Shown piece after piece: positions 36,030 through 46,990 of a stretch of DNA of 64,000 bases; the stretch's first letter is position 1; each line of letters opens with the position of its first letter. Under the pieces are notes generated by a model, which ran no database searches, had not been told where the DNA came from, and was given only the letters and a program-made list of their open reading frames with translations. The DNA comes from Moniliophthora roreri (lineage: Eukaryota > Basidiomycota > Agaricomycetes > Agaricales > Marasmiaceae), in contig LATX02000189.1 of assembly GCA_001466705.2 (NCBI GenBank), positions 1 through 64,000 of the forward strand. Reading direction: 5' to 3'. The position numbers and the translations under genes are program-made.

Positions 36030-36180
36030 ATATACCATCTAGAACATGATATAATACCTGTAACACAATATAAGGTATGTAACCTGATATAATGCCTGTA
36101 ACCCAATATAATGCCTGTAATATGATATATTGCCTGTAACACAATATGATGCTCATAACACAATATAACACCTACAACTC
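36030..36180. repeat. 19-base minisatellite
   Basis: About eight tandem units of 19 bases, typically CCCAATATAATGCCTGTAA, with point changes between units. It starts just beyond the R4 LTR end, whose last bases TGTAACACAATATA resemble the unit. Confidence 0.75.
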
Positions 36181-36189
36181 ATTGCAACC

Positions 36190-36980
36190 CTTGCAACATA
36201 CTGCCTTGTGTTTCAGGCCTTACAACACCACATAGCCTCATTATAAGGGGTGTAATAATTACATTACATTATGTTAGGTATGTATCTTGTTACTTACCAT
36301 CCTATCATCATTATAACCTCTTGTCAGTTTTTGTGATGTTGATGTCAGCTGCCTTTCATTATCATTTCCAGTGACTTTGGCATCTCCACAAGCAATGTCA
36401 GAGATAAAGTGTTCTGTGCTCCTGTTCATTGATTTATAGTATCAATTTGCTCCTCTTATCATTCATAGCACTTACCAATTGCATGCCATATGAAATTTCA
36501 GCAGTATGTACCAGGCTAGCAACCATAGCCATATATATAACAGTTGACAGGTCCCTTCCTGTATCTGTATCAGGTTATTGTCCTTAAGATATATGCCATG
36601 GGTACAGAACAGCTAACCCCATAAGAACCTGTACTGTAGACAGCTGTATACAGGCATAATACAGATATTGTTTGCAAGTTGAGAGCTCTTAGCTTGTTGC
36701 TGAAGGCACTTGAAATATTGCAGACCTTGAAGTGATCAGTTATAGTTGGACTGACCCTCAAGCAACTCTAGTACCATGGGAGGAGAATGCCAGCTGTGGA
36801 AGTAGTCAAGAAATAATTAGTCTCAAGAATCAGACTGATAATACACACTAATGATCACAAGTGATGTGGGAAATGATACATGAATGACAACACATTGATA
36901 AGATCCCAACTCTTCCTTGTCAGTAGGGAAATATCCAGTCTTTTTAGACCAAGGCACAAAAATATGTGCTGATTTCCAAA
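36190..36980. other. Unassigned intergenic sequence
   Basis: No gene, RNA or known repeat recognised; only short open frames without codon structure. Confidence 0.5.
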
Positions 36981-36982
36981 GA

Positions 36983-37697
36983 TTAAACTTCTTCTAAGTA
37001 AGAACAAAGGTACCTCTTGTACCTGAATATAGCCCTCTTAGCTATGTTCTGCAATGATTCTCAAGAGGACAAATCTTCTAGACACTGCTAGCCTGAAACT
37101 CTCTCTGATTCACGTTGAAACACCAGACTATACTGATGTATGTCAGCTACCCTCTTAGTAGACTGATACAATGCTTTTCTTATCAGAAAACATGCCTCTT
37201 GCATTAAAAACTAAGCTCTTCCTAGCTTTTATTTAGATCTCTGGTTTGGGATACAATCTCAGGTCTCAACTAGCCTGCACCTCTTGCACAACTAAATAAG
37301 CTAGGGCCTAAAGTGGTTGAAAAATACTGATTGCCAGTAGCTCTTCTACCTGAACAACAACATCATACACTCTGGTAATCAGTGGGCAGTATCTCTTCTG
37401 CCTTCCACCTACAAAACACATCCTCTTATATACCCTACAACATAAATAATCTAATATATCTGTCACACATACAAATAAAACTGAGTTGGGTGCTAAATAT
37501 TATATAAACTAAGCTGTGTTTGGTAATTTCTCTGTCACAGTGTCCAATTGTAGTCAGGCTTTGTAGCCATAAAATCTTTTATTATTTTTCTATAACGATT
37601 GTGCCATCTTCTGACACTAACCATTTGCAATTTTCTCTATCAAACAGCTCTCCTTCTGACTCTATTTGAAAATATTATACTTCCATGCTGCTCTGCT
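36983..37697 (-). repeat. R2 long repeat, partial copy
   Basis: Runs from AAACTTCTTCTAAGTAAGAAC to ATTATACTTCCATGCTGCTC. The conserved small ORF on the minus strand (37468-37261) is broken here by TAG, a CAG-to-TAG change. Confidence 0.7.
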
Positions 37698-38347
37698 AAT
37701 ACACCAATTTTATAAACCTTTCAAATTCTACACATGTGAGTGTTGTTTGGACATATTTAAACAGTTGAAATGAGAAGAAACATAGAAATAGAAGGACTGA
37801 TATAAGCCTGAGTAGTCAGTCAAAACCTATATATGCTCGATGGCACGAAGTTATAAGTTAATTGTACTTATGGTACACCCCACATGGGTACCAAGTCGCT
37901 TATAGACTCTCAAAACTGTGCCTTGAGCCTTCCAAAACCTGTAGAGACCTCTATATGGTGTGTTCAAGAGAGACACATTGGTAGTTGAACATGTATATGG
38001 TATATCAAGGGGATATTTACTTTTAAACAACCTTTATTTACTCTCAGAGAGCTCCTTCAAGCTCAGGATGATACCTATGATATACCAAGAGAAAAGACAC
38101 AACAATATCCAAATAAGATATATGATGGAGTATTAGCTCCAGTATATAATCATTCTGCATTCCAAGATGGTGATGCAATGATCCTCCAAAGATAGGAGAA
38201 AGCAATAAGAGGGAAATCAGATAGGATCAATAGACGAGAAAAGACACATGAGAGATAAGCATGAGTCAGTCAGATAGAATGGATGGAACAAGGAAATACT
38301 TGATGACTCCTGTGGAAGTTGAGAGTATTTCTGACTATTGAAAAACA
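37698..38347. other. Unassigned sequence between R2 and R1 copies
   Basis: About 650 bases without a supported gene and not matched to other parts of the window. Confidence 0.5.
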
Positions 38348-39590
38348 GTAATTTGTCTAAGATAAGACTAGTGGAAAACTATCCAAAAGATAACCTCCAA
38401 AAGTTGTTGTGCAAGTGTGGATCAGCATGATCAGTGTTGCTGCACTTAGAATGCCAACAAAACTCCTAGCTAGGTTGATTCTCTCTTATTGAAGCAATCT
38501 ACTTCAAGGTGTTCACCTCTAGAGGAGCATATATGGTTTTAAAAGGGTTTATATCACAAACACACACAAAACACAAAGAACACAGTGCACAAAGCACAAA
38601 CACAAGAGCTACAGTCCTGTACAAAGACTCAATAGCCAATATAGTCTGACCCTATGGAGTTCAAGACTTCCTTAAGACAACTACAGCACACAGTGTACTG
38701 GAAAAGGTCCTAGACCAATTTCTACAAAGAGCTCAGTGCAGGCACACCTCTTGCTAAGACTCTAAGTGTGTCACAACCTGATACCCAACACAGGCCACAC
38801 TCCAAGTGCCCAAGGCTCCTTCTTGGTGTAAAGTGTCTCTTAGAAAAGTGCTTATAATGCACTCAAGATGTTACTCTTATCTCTTACAATGCAAGTTCGC
38901 TATCAGATGTCTATCTCTCTGGAGTCACTTAGGACCAATCTCCAGAGCCTGAAGTGAGGAAGCAAAACTGGAATGGCACACAAATTTATACACCAAACAA
39001 ACTCTTCATGTATTCACAATCAGAGGGGGCAGAGTTACTTGAGTATGTATGAATATCTAGCTGTCCTTATATACTGTCCATGGAATATATCTACAGAAAA
39101 TATAAATAATGTCTGATAATTCAGGAAATGATAAATGAGTGACTGAGATACTAAAAGAGGGAATATTCGGATGTTACAGAGTCTGGCCACTAGGGTATCC
39201 AACCATATCTGCACAGGTATCTATATTTCCAGGTGTTCTGGACTCTACAATTTGTATTTTCTCTTTTCTAAGTTGGGTATCTATAAGTGGATGGCTGTAT
39301 CTGTAGGTAGTGGATGTTCTTTGGAAGTGATTTCCTTCTTTCCAAGATGACTTTGTACCTAGTTAGTTTATCTCGTATTGTTTAGCCACCAGCGAACTCT
39401 TTATTAAGAGATTGCCTGCTTTGACTTTAATCTGTATATTGACTTCAGAGGAGGATCGTTCTGTGATTGTTCCTGTTCTAAGTCATCTTTCTGTTTTGAT
39501 GTCTCCTCCAAGTACCTCTGTACTGTTTGACTGCATGCTGCACCTTGCAGATGTCATAGAAAGGTATACTCATGTGTGTTAGTGTCTAGA
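38348..39590 (+). repeat. R1 dispersed repeat, long copy
   Basis: Runs from AGTAATTTGTCTAAGATAAG to TGCAGATGTCATAGAAAGG. It lacks the right end seen at 17668-17900 and 45795-46050. It is one of the two most complete forward copies. Confidence 0.8.
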
Positions 39591-40052
39591 GGCCTGAAAT
39601 TGAGGTCAGTATTAAAGACATACTTGTCCCTCTGTTCAATACAACTGGCATATCCATCATGATACTACACTTTATTTTGAAAATCTATGTACCTTGACAC
39701 AAAATGTATGTTGTAGTGAACTTTGGGAAAAGATGGAGTTACAGGTACAGGTGAAAAAGGATCAGTACATGCATGATGCTGTATACTAAAACAATGCTGT
39801 GCAGTGGACATTTCCAGGAGAGAGAGAGGCTGTGCAGAGTCAATGTGGAATGCACAAGTACAAGTTAACCCAGGTATTAACTCATGAAGAGCTCTAGTGA
39901 GATGTGAAGATTGCAACACTCCTCAACTGAGCACTGCAAGCTTGGACATGATATACAATTTGGCCTCTCAGTATACAAAGTGTAGCAGGCTGACAAACAT
40001 CAGATAGATCTCCAATGGATCATGTATTCATGCTCATAAGAGGTTCAGGCTN

Positions 40053-41334
40053 ACCTCTAGAGGAGCATATATGGTTTTAAAAGGGTTTATATCACAAACA
40101 CACACACAAAACACAAAGAACATGGTGCACAAAGCATAAACACAAGAGCTACAGTCCCATACAAAGACTCAATAGCTGATATAGCCTGACCCTATGGAGT
40201 TCAAGACTTCCTTAAGACAACTACAGCATACAGTGTACTGGAAAAGGTCCTAGACCAATTTCTACAAAGAGCTCAGCACAGGCACACCCCTTGCTAAGAC
40301 TCTAAGTGTGTTACAACCTGATACCCAACACAGGCCACACTCCAAGTGCTCAAGGCTCCTTCTTGGTGTAAAGTGTCTCTTAGCTTAGTCTCTTACAATG
40401 CAAGTTCGTTATCAGATTCTATCTCTCTAGAGTCACTCAGGACCAATATCCAGAGCCTGAAGTGAGGAAGCAAAACTGGAATGGCACACAAATTTATACA
40501 CCAAACAAACTCTTCATGTATTCACAATCAGAGGGGGCAGAGTTACTTGTTTATCTATGAATATCTAGCTGTCCTTATATATGGTCCAAGGAATATATCT
40601 ACAGAAAAATATAAATAATGTCTGATAATTCAGGAAATGATAAATGAGTGACTGAGATACTAAAAGAGGGAATATTCAGATGTCACAGAGTCTGGCCACT
40701 AGGGTATCTGACCATATCTGTGCAGGTATCTATGTCTCCAGGCATTCTGGACTCTATAATTTGTATTTTCTCTTTTCTAAGTTGGGTATCTACAAGCAGA
40801 TGGCTGTATTCGTTCTGTCTCTTTACAGCATTTCCCTTTCTAGTATCTGCACATTGGCAGAAGCCTAGATGCCAAAGTTTCCAAGGTCAGAACATGCTGT
40901 TACTATTCCTATCTCCTTCAACAATGCATGCTCAGTCTTATTTAGAACTTCTTATGCATTAGATATTCTTCATATGTCTCGCTGTATCTGTCTGTAGGTA
41001 GTGGATGTCCTTCGGAAGTGATTTCCTTCTTTCCAAGACAACTTTGTACCTAGTTAGTTTATCTTGTCTGTTTAGCCACCAGTGCACTCTTTATTAAGAG
41101 ATTGCCTGCTTTGACTTTGGAGGAGGATTGTTTGGTGATCGTTCCTGTTCTAAGTCGTCTTTTCTGTCTTGATGTCTCCTCTAAGTACCTCTGTACTGTT
41201 TGACTGCAGGTTGCACTTTGCAGATGTCATAGAAAAGTAAAGTAGAAATTAAAATCCCATTGATAGCACTTTGAGAGCTTGGTTAACTAGCCACTGCATT
41301 CATTGGGCCATAGTTAGGTTTCCTACAGGTTTCA
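40053..41334 (+). repeat. R1 dispersed repeat, left part of an interrupted copy
   Basis: Starts after the N at 40052 and ends at CCTACAGGTTTCAG, where R2 begins. The reverse R1 copy at 17668-19024 reads through this point, and the missing R1 right end resumes at 45795. Confidence 0.8.
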
Positions 41335-43010
41335 GTGAAGATGCTCAAAAACCTATGCCTCTACTATGAAAACACGAGGCCTGTGGTGCCAAAATACCCT
41401 CAAAAAAGGTATCTATATAAGTTCTTGATTCTCAGTTTTGTTTGTGAGTTGGTTCGGCGTGGTTCACTGTTACTGCAATGTCAAGAATAATTCTCAATGT
41501 CTCACTCGGTAGTTCAGAGATGATTGCCTTCAAAACAACTTCTCAGATTGAAAATGGGTGTTTGTTTTGTATAATATTTATCAGTTTTGTGGTTTTATTA
41601 ATCACTTCAAAAGCAAATACTGGTATAGATTTCGACCAGAAAACTGCTCAAAGAATAAACTTCTTCTAAGTGAGAACAAAGGTACCTCTTGTACCTGAAT
41701 ATAGCCCTCTTAGCTATGTTCTGCAATGATTCTCAAGAGGACAAATCTTCTAGACACTGCTAGCCTGAAACCCTCTCTGATTCACATTGAAACACCAGAC
41801 TATACTGATGCACGTCAGCTACCCTCTTAGTAGACTGATACAATGTTTCTCTTATCAGAAAACATGCCTCTTGCATTAAAAACTAAGCTCTTCCTAGCTC
41901 TTATTTATATCTCTGGTTTGGGTTACAATCTCAGGTCTCAACTAGCCTGTGCCTCTTGCACAACTAAATAAGCTAGAGCCTGAAGTGGTTGAAAAATACT
42001 GATTGCTGGTAGCTCTTCTACCTGAACAACAATGTCATACACTCTGGTAATCAGTGGGCAGTATCTCTCCTGCTTTCCACCTACAAAACACATCCTCTTA
42101 TATACCCTACAACATAAATAATCTAATATATCTGTCACAAATACAAATAAAACTGAGTCGGGTGATAAATATTATATAAACTGAGCTGTGTTTGGTAATT
42201 TCTCTGTCACAGTGTCCAATTGTAGTCAGGCTTTGTAGCCATAATCTCTTTTATTCTTTTTCTTTGATAATTGTGCAGTCTTCTGACACTAACTGTTTGC
42301 AATTTCCTCTATCAAACAGCTCTCCTTCTGACTCCATTTGAAAATATTATACTTCCATGCCGCTCCACATGGTTCCTTCCTTCTCCATCTACTATCATCT
42401 ACTCTATGGATGCGTAATATGCTTCCATCTCTATGTTTAAAGTATATGCATAAGCTCAGCTGTGCTGGTTTCTTGTCATACAGCTTTGTCTTCTGTTTTT
42501 CCATGATACAGGCACCCTTCCAGTAGCCAATCATCTATTTCATTCTTCAATTTGACATTCGGTATCTTGAGTATCCCTTGCTGATAATTTGTCATCCTCT
42601 GTTTCATATCTGTTTCTCAATAATATTCTCATATGTATATCATTGAAGGCTTTTATTCTTCCTTCAAGTTGGGTATAGATTGAAAATATTGTTAAAAGTG
42701 AAAATATTCCCTTTGGTATGCTTTCAATAGAGAAGTATTATGTGGTGTGGTTCCCTACAGGTTTTGAGATGCTCCTCTGTGTTCAGATTCACTGTTTATT
42801 TTCATACTAGCAGTGGTCAGGTATCCTTGTATGGCCTACCATCAACCATTACTCTGCTAATATTTTATATCCTTCTCTACTACTTGCTTTGACTAGCTGC
42901 TCAGGGCTCACACTAGTCCTCAATTCCCTTATCTATGTCATTTTCAACCATAAAAGTGCAAAATATTCTCTATTTGCATGCAAAATAAAAGGTAAAAGTT
43001 ATGCATATCA
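41335..43010 (-). repeat. R2 long repeat, full-length copy (1,676 bases)
   Basis: Complete from TGAAGATGCTCAAAAACC to TTATGCATATCA without an internal N. It contains a TATA-like ATCTATATAAGTTC near the left end and the conserved 66-codon minus-strand ORF (41938-42138). It is inserted in R1. Together with the R2 copy ending at 45794 it probably forms the two LTRs of one element whose internal part is lost at the N at 43025. Confidence 0.65.
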
Positions 43011-43025
43011 GCATCTTGGAGTTAN

Positions 43026-43923
43026 ACATCAAGAATAATTCTCAATGTCTCACTCAGTAGTTCAGAGATGATTGCCTTCAAAACAACTTCTCAGATTGAA
43101 AATGGGTGTTCATTTGTATAATATTTATTGGTTTTATGGTTTTATTAATCACTTCGAAAGCAAATACTGGTATAGATTTCAACCAGAAACTGCCCAAAGA
43201 ATAAACTTCTTCTAAGTGAGAACAAAGGTACCTCTTGTATCTGAATATAGCCCTCTTAGCTATGTTCTGCAACGATTCTCAAGAGGACAAATCTTCTAGA
43301 CACTGCTAGCCTGAAACTCTCTCTGATTCACATTGAAACACCAGACTATACTGATGCATGTCAGCTACCCTCTTAGTAGACTGATACAATGTTTCTCTTA
43401 TTGGAAAACACGCCTCTTGCATTAAAAACTAAGCTCTTTGTAGCTTTTATTTATATCTCTGGTTTGGGTTACAATCTCAGGTCTCAACTAGCCTGTGCCT
43501 CTTGCACAACTAAATAAGCTAGGGCCCGAAGTGGTTGAAAAATACTGATTGCTGGTAGCTCTTCTACCTGAACAACAATGTCATACACTCTGGTAATCAG
43601 TGGGCAGTATCTCTCCTGCTTTCCACCTACAAAACACATCCTCTTATATACTCTACAACATAAATAATCTAATATATCTGTCACAAATACAAATAAAACT
43701 GAGTCAGGTGATAAATATTATATAAACTGAGCTGTGTTTGGTAATTTCTCTATCACAGTGTCTGATTGTAGTCAGACTTTGTAGCCATAATCTCTTTTAT
43801 TCTTTTTCTTTGACGATTGTGCAGTCTTCTGACACTAACTGTTTGCAATTTTCTCTATCAAACGGCTCTCCTTCTGACTCCGTTTGAAAATATTATACTT
43901 CCATGCCACTCCACATGGTTCCT
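43026..43923 (-). repeat. R2 second LTR-like copy, left part, interrupted by a chromovirus
   Basis: Begins after the N at 43025 in the ACATCAAGAATAATTC region and ends at CCACATGGTTCCT, where an R4 LTR starts. R2 resumes after the N at 45277. Carries the small ORF at 43484-43684. Confidence 0.7.
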
Positions 43924-44166
43924 TGTTACGTCACTTGCGCAGCAACATCAACACCTCAACAATACCGGCTAGGCAAAGTCAAGGCTCAAGGTTCAAGTTC
44001 GAGTTTCGAGCGTTCAGAGTTCGAAGGGTCTTTGCAAGCACAAGGTATGATTAACCAGGTCAAGCTGGAGCCGTTTCTGAGTCATATAGAAAGAGAGAGA
44101 ACGAGAGAGAAAGCCAATACGGTCACATGGTAGTACAAGGGAGAAAGGAAAAATGAGTTCGTAACA
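43924..44166 (-). repeat. R4 LTR, 3' LTR of a chromovirus remnant
   Basis: 243 bases. On the minus strand it begins TGTTACGAACTCATTTTTCC and ends GACGTAACA, giving TGTTACG/CGTAACA inverted ends. It lies 11 bases after the end of the 302-codon ORF, and the intervening AAGGACGGGCTGG is purine-rich enough to be the polypurine tract. Confidence 0.75.
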
Positions 44167-44177
44167 CCAGCCCGTCC

Positions 44178-45086
44178 TTACATAGCAGATCCCATTCTGA
44201 CTACATGTACAATGTGTCCGTCGGGTAGTGTTACTTCTTGGGCTTCGTGGTCCAGTATTCTGACAAACATGGGCACCAGGTCATCGGGTGTCGGTGCAGG
44301 TCGGGGCTGAGATTCAGTGGTCAGAGAGGGAGATGCCGAGGTGACACCAATGGACTGGGCGTATATGGGGCTTGAGTCTGTACTGGGACTATCGGAGGGG
44401 TAGAGTAGTTCAGAGGGGGAATCAGGAGGGGGTTTGCATTTGACGGAATTAGGATCGGAGGGGGGCTTGAGTTTGGAGACCACGGGGGCGGGACTAGTCG
44501 GCTGAGGTAAAACAAGCTCTGTTCGGGTATGACGGGGACAAAAGGCATACTGATTGTGGGCAAGTTCCACAGCTGCCCCAATCCTGGCGCGGTACGCCGT
44601 TGCTGCTCGTAAGAATGCTGGATTGTTTGGGTCTGCATCGCAAAGATCCAGGGAGATGGAACCTAGTCGAGAGTCACAGGTAGGGAGTTGTCGTTCAGAG
44701 GTTTTGGGGGGAGCGAGGAAAGACGGTACCGTCATTGGTCCCTGTAAAATCAATGGGGAAGGTCTTGCGGCCGTTGCATTGAATGCAAGATTAGCCGTGT
44801 ATACATTTGTCTCCTCAATGATCACATTGAGGGAGGCACGCTGGGCCCAAAGACGAATAAGACCGTCAATGGCGTATTGTAGGTGGGGCTGCCCCACAGA
44901 CACATTTCGAAGGGAGTCGTCGTGTCCTCTGGTATTGACCAGGAAAAGGAGCTCGAAGGGAGAGGGATTGAAGGGTCCGGAATATGTAATGTCATCGGAG
45001 AATGAAGGATTTCCGGAGGGAGGTTCGGGGAGGCTGCGAATGCTGTAAGAGCTAGCGCTAGAGGAAGTAGATGCATGGGAGGACAT
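44178..45086 (-). CDS. Intact ORF between chromodomain and 3' LTR, function unknown
   Basis: 302 codons from ATG at 45086 (MSSHASTSSSASSYSIRSLP) to TAA at 44180-44178. It lies in the same frame as the upstream chromodomain, separated by one TAG (45110-45108) and 21 bases. The protein has a Ser-rich start, a folded-looking middle (FELLFLVNTRGHDDSLRNV, HLQYAIDGLIRLWAQR, AATAYRARIGAAVELAHNQY) and a Pro/Ser-rich C-terminal third. No zinc knuckle, protease or membrane segment is seen. The stretch is more GC-rich than its neighbours and has no premature stop, unlike nearly all other coding sequence here. It could be an accessory element protein, or the C-terminal extension of pol reached by stop readthrough. 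I do not recognise the family. Confidence 0.65.
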   Translation of the reverse strand: MSSHASTSSSASSYSIRSLPEPPSGNPSFSDDITYSGPFNPSPFELLFLVNTRGHDDSLRNVSVGQPHLQYAIDGLIRLWAQRASLNVIIEETNVYTANLAFNATAARPSPLILQGPMTVPSFLAPPKTSERQLPTCDSRLGSISLDLCDADPNNPAFLRAATAYRARIGAAVELAHNQYAFCPRHTRTELVLPQPTSPAPVVSKLKPPSDPNSVKCKPPPDSPSELLYPSDSPSTDSSPIYAQSIGVTSASPSLTTESQPRPAPTPDDLVPMFVRILDHEAQEVTLPDGHIVHVVRMGSAM

Positions 45087-45107
45087 GATGTGATACTGAT
45101 ACAATGG

Positions 45108-45276
45108 CTACAGCTTATTCTTGACTATATAGTCAAGGTAGATGTCCATCGCGTGTTCCAGTTCCTCCTTCATTTTCCATTCATTGTGAGAAGAATCAAA
45201 GCCTTTCCAGGACACGAGGTAGCGTTGAGGCTTCCGCAGCGGCTTGTGACCAATGATCGCTTCTATCTCGAACTCC
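45108..45276 (-). pseudogene. Chromodomain at the end of a Ty3/gypsy integrase (chromovirus)
   Basis: Minus-strand frame from the N at 45277 reads EFEIEAIIGHKPLRKPQRYL, VSWKGFDSSHNEW and ELEHAMDIYLDYIVKNKL, ending at TAG. The YLVSWKG and NEW positions match the chromodomain aromatic-cage pattern. In chromoviruses this module directs integration to marked chromatin. The rest of pol is missing. Confidence 0.85.
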
Positions 45277-45277
45277 N

Positions 45278-45794
45278 TTCTGTTTTTCCATGATACAGGC
45301 ACCCTTCCAGTAGCCAATCATCTATTTCATTCTTCAATTTGACATTCGGTATCTTGAGTATCCCTTGCTGATAATTTGTCATCCTCTGTTTCATATCTGT
45401 TTCTCAATAATATTCTCATATGTATATCATTGAAGGCTTTTATTCTTCCTTCAAGTTGGGTATAGATTGAAAATATTGTTAAAAGTGAAAATATTCCCTT
45501 TGGTATGCTTTCAATAAAGTATTATGTGGTGTTATTCCCTACAGGTTTCAGAATGCTCCTCTGTGTTCAGATTCACTGTTTATTTTCATACTAGCAGTGG
45601 TCAGGTATCCTTGTATGGCCTACCATCAACCATTACTCTGCTAATATTTTATATCCTTCTCTACTACTTGCTTTGACTAGCTGCTCAGGGCTCACACTAG
45701 TCCTCAATTCCCTTATCTATGTCATTTTCAACCATAAAAGTGCAAAATATTCTCTATTTGCATATGAAATAAAAGGTAAAAGTTATGCATATCA
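45278..45794 (-). repeat. R2 second LTR-like copy, right part
   Basis: Resumes R2 at TTCTGTTTTTCCATGATACAG and ends at TTATGCATATCA (45794), immediately followed by the right part of R1. Nearly identical to 42494-43010. Confidence 0.75.
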
Positions 45795-46058
45795 TTGGAA
45801 GTAATCTGTTTTGAATCTGATACATAGATAAGTCAGAAAGTACAGCCTCAACACCTCTGTATAGTGTATAATATAGCTCTTTGTACTTTCCAAGGTACCA
45901 TAGCTTCTTTAAGGCAATGACTAGCAGACTGGGCTCACTCTAGTTCTTATTACCTGTATTCTTATGTCATATTAAAGTGTTCCAATTCAAAAGTAGTGTA
46001 AAATAAATAAAAGTGGGTCTTTTCTAGGTTCGACATATTACTGCATCAACACACCAAC
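45795..46058 (+). repeat. R1 right end, continuation of the copy interrupted at 41334
   Basis: TTGGAAGTAATCTG..AGGTTCGACATATTACTGCA matches the R1 end on the minus strand at 17668-17900 and continues R1 from exactly where 41334 stopped. Confidence 0.75.
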
Positions 46059-46084
46059 ATGGAGAGAGACTTGAAGTATCACTC

Positions 46085-46438
46085 ATGCCGGTGTGTCTGT
46101 TCTGAAAGTCTTGAGACATCTAGAGGTCAAATCTGATTGGAACTCTTAGCCCATGCCTGTAACAAGCAGCTTGATGCCCAGGACCAACTCATCATGACCC
46201 AAAATATGAAATTAGCAGTAGCCTATCAAACACTCACTTCAGCTCAAACAAAACTCGTCTCTGTATAAGCCAGAGGATCAAACATAAATAAAGATAGTCA
46301 TGACAAGGCCAAAGCACTATATGAAAAGGCTTGCAAGAAATATGCGACTGCACTGGAGACAAGCAAGTAGATGGATGAAGGAGCAATAGGTTCTAGGAAG
46401 GTTGAGATCACGTATCCCAATTCAAGTTAGTGTAATTT
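46085..46438 (+). pseudogene. Possible transposase C-terminal fragment
   Basis: One frame reads CNKQLDAQDQLIMTQNMKLA, then HDKAKALYEKACKKYATAL, with a TAA and a TAG inside. The Gln/Leu-rich coil followed by a basic segment recalls the C-termini of some basidiomycete pogo/DDE_1 transposases, but no catalytic part is present and the assignment is weak. Confidence 0.25.
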
Positions 46439-46554
46439 AGTATTATACTGTCTGAGGAACTCTTTTGAGCAGGCCAGCAAATTTAATGACTGAACTTAAA
46501 ATATATTGATCATTAGAAGACTTTGGTTCAATATTGCATACAAGACAACAATGG

Positions 46555-46990
46555 TTAGGTCAAATTATTAGAAGGATAAACATAAGATGGAGCCACTGCC
46601 GTGATAACTGGGCACTCTGCATTGGTGATGCTCAGGACCTCAGTATCTCCAGCCAAGATTGCAATAATAAAGGTATCTACTGCTGCTTCATAGGAATCAC
46701 AGTAGATATGAAGAGCTCTTGGTACACCTGAAATAAGGCCATTGGTAACATAGCTGCATGATGAGAACAAAGTTCAGAAGGGATATGAGTCCATGACTCA
46801 GAATAGTACTTACTGGCTCTGGATAACACCAATATGCAGCCCATGAATTACTGCATACCACCGTTAATCATGAGGTACTGTGGAGTGTTGCAAGAGACAG
46901 CAAGCAGCTCCATAAGTGGGCCCTGCAGGCTGTGGTCCAGCAGGAAGTGCAGGGGGTGGAACTGGTGTGGTATTGCCATCCTTCACACAA
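46555..46990 (-). pseudogene. RNase H1 N-terminal (viroplasmin-like) domain protein fragment
   Basis: Exon 1 ends at 46814 with RWYAVIHGLHIGVIQS, an intron GTAAGT..CAG spans 46813-46754, and exon 2 (46753-46555) reads YVTNGLISGVPRALHIYCDS and YEAAVDTFIIAILAGDTEVL. The pattern WY.V..G...GV.....V.GVP.A....S...A...F matches the RNase H1 N-terminal domain (Cauli_VI), which binds RNA-DNA hybrids; free-standing copies are common in mushrooms. A Pro-rich stretch (TPVPPPALPAGPQPAGP) precedes it. A TAA near 46862 separates the two parts, so it is likely decayed. Confidence 0.6.

Noticed and set aside
36000..36180. CRISPR-like array
   Set aside because: The 19-base units are directly adjacent with no spacers, and the genome is eukaryotic; it is a minisatellite.
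44554..45048. 164-codon plus-strand ORF over the chromovirus 3' region
   Set aside because: It mirrors the intact minus-strand ORF, whose frame is continuous with the chromodomain; the plus frame looks like an antisense shadow.
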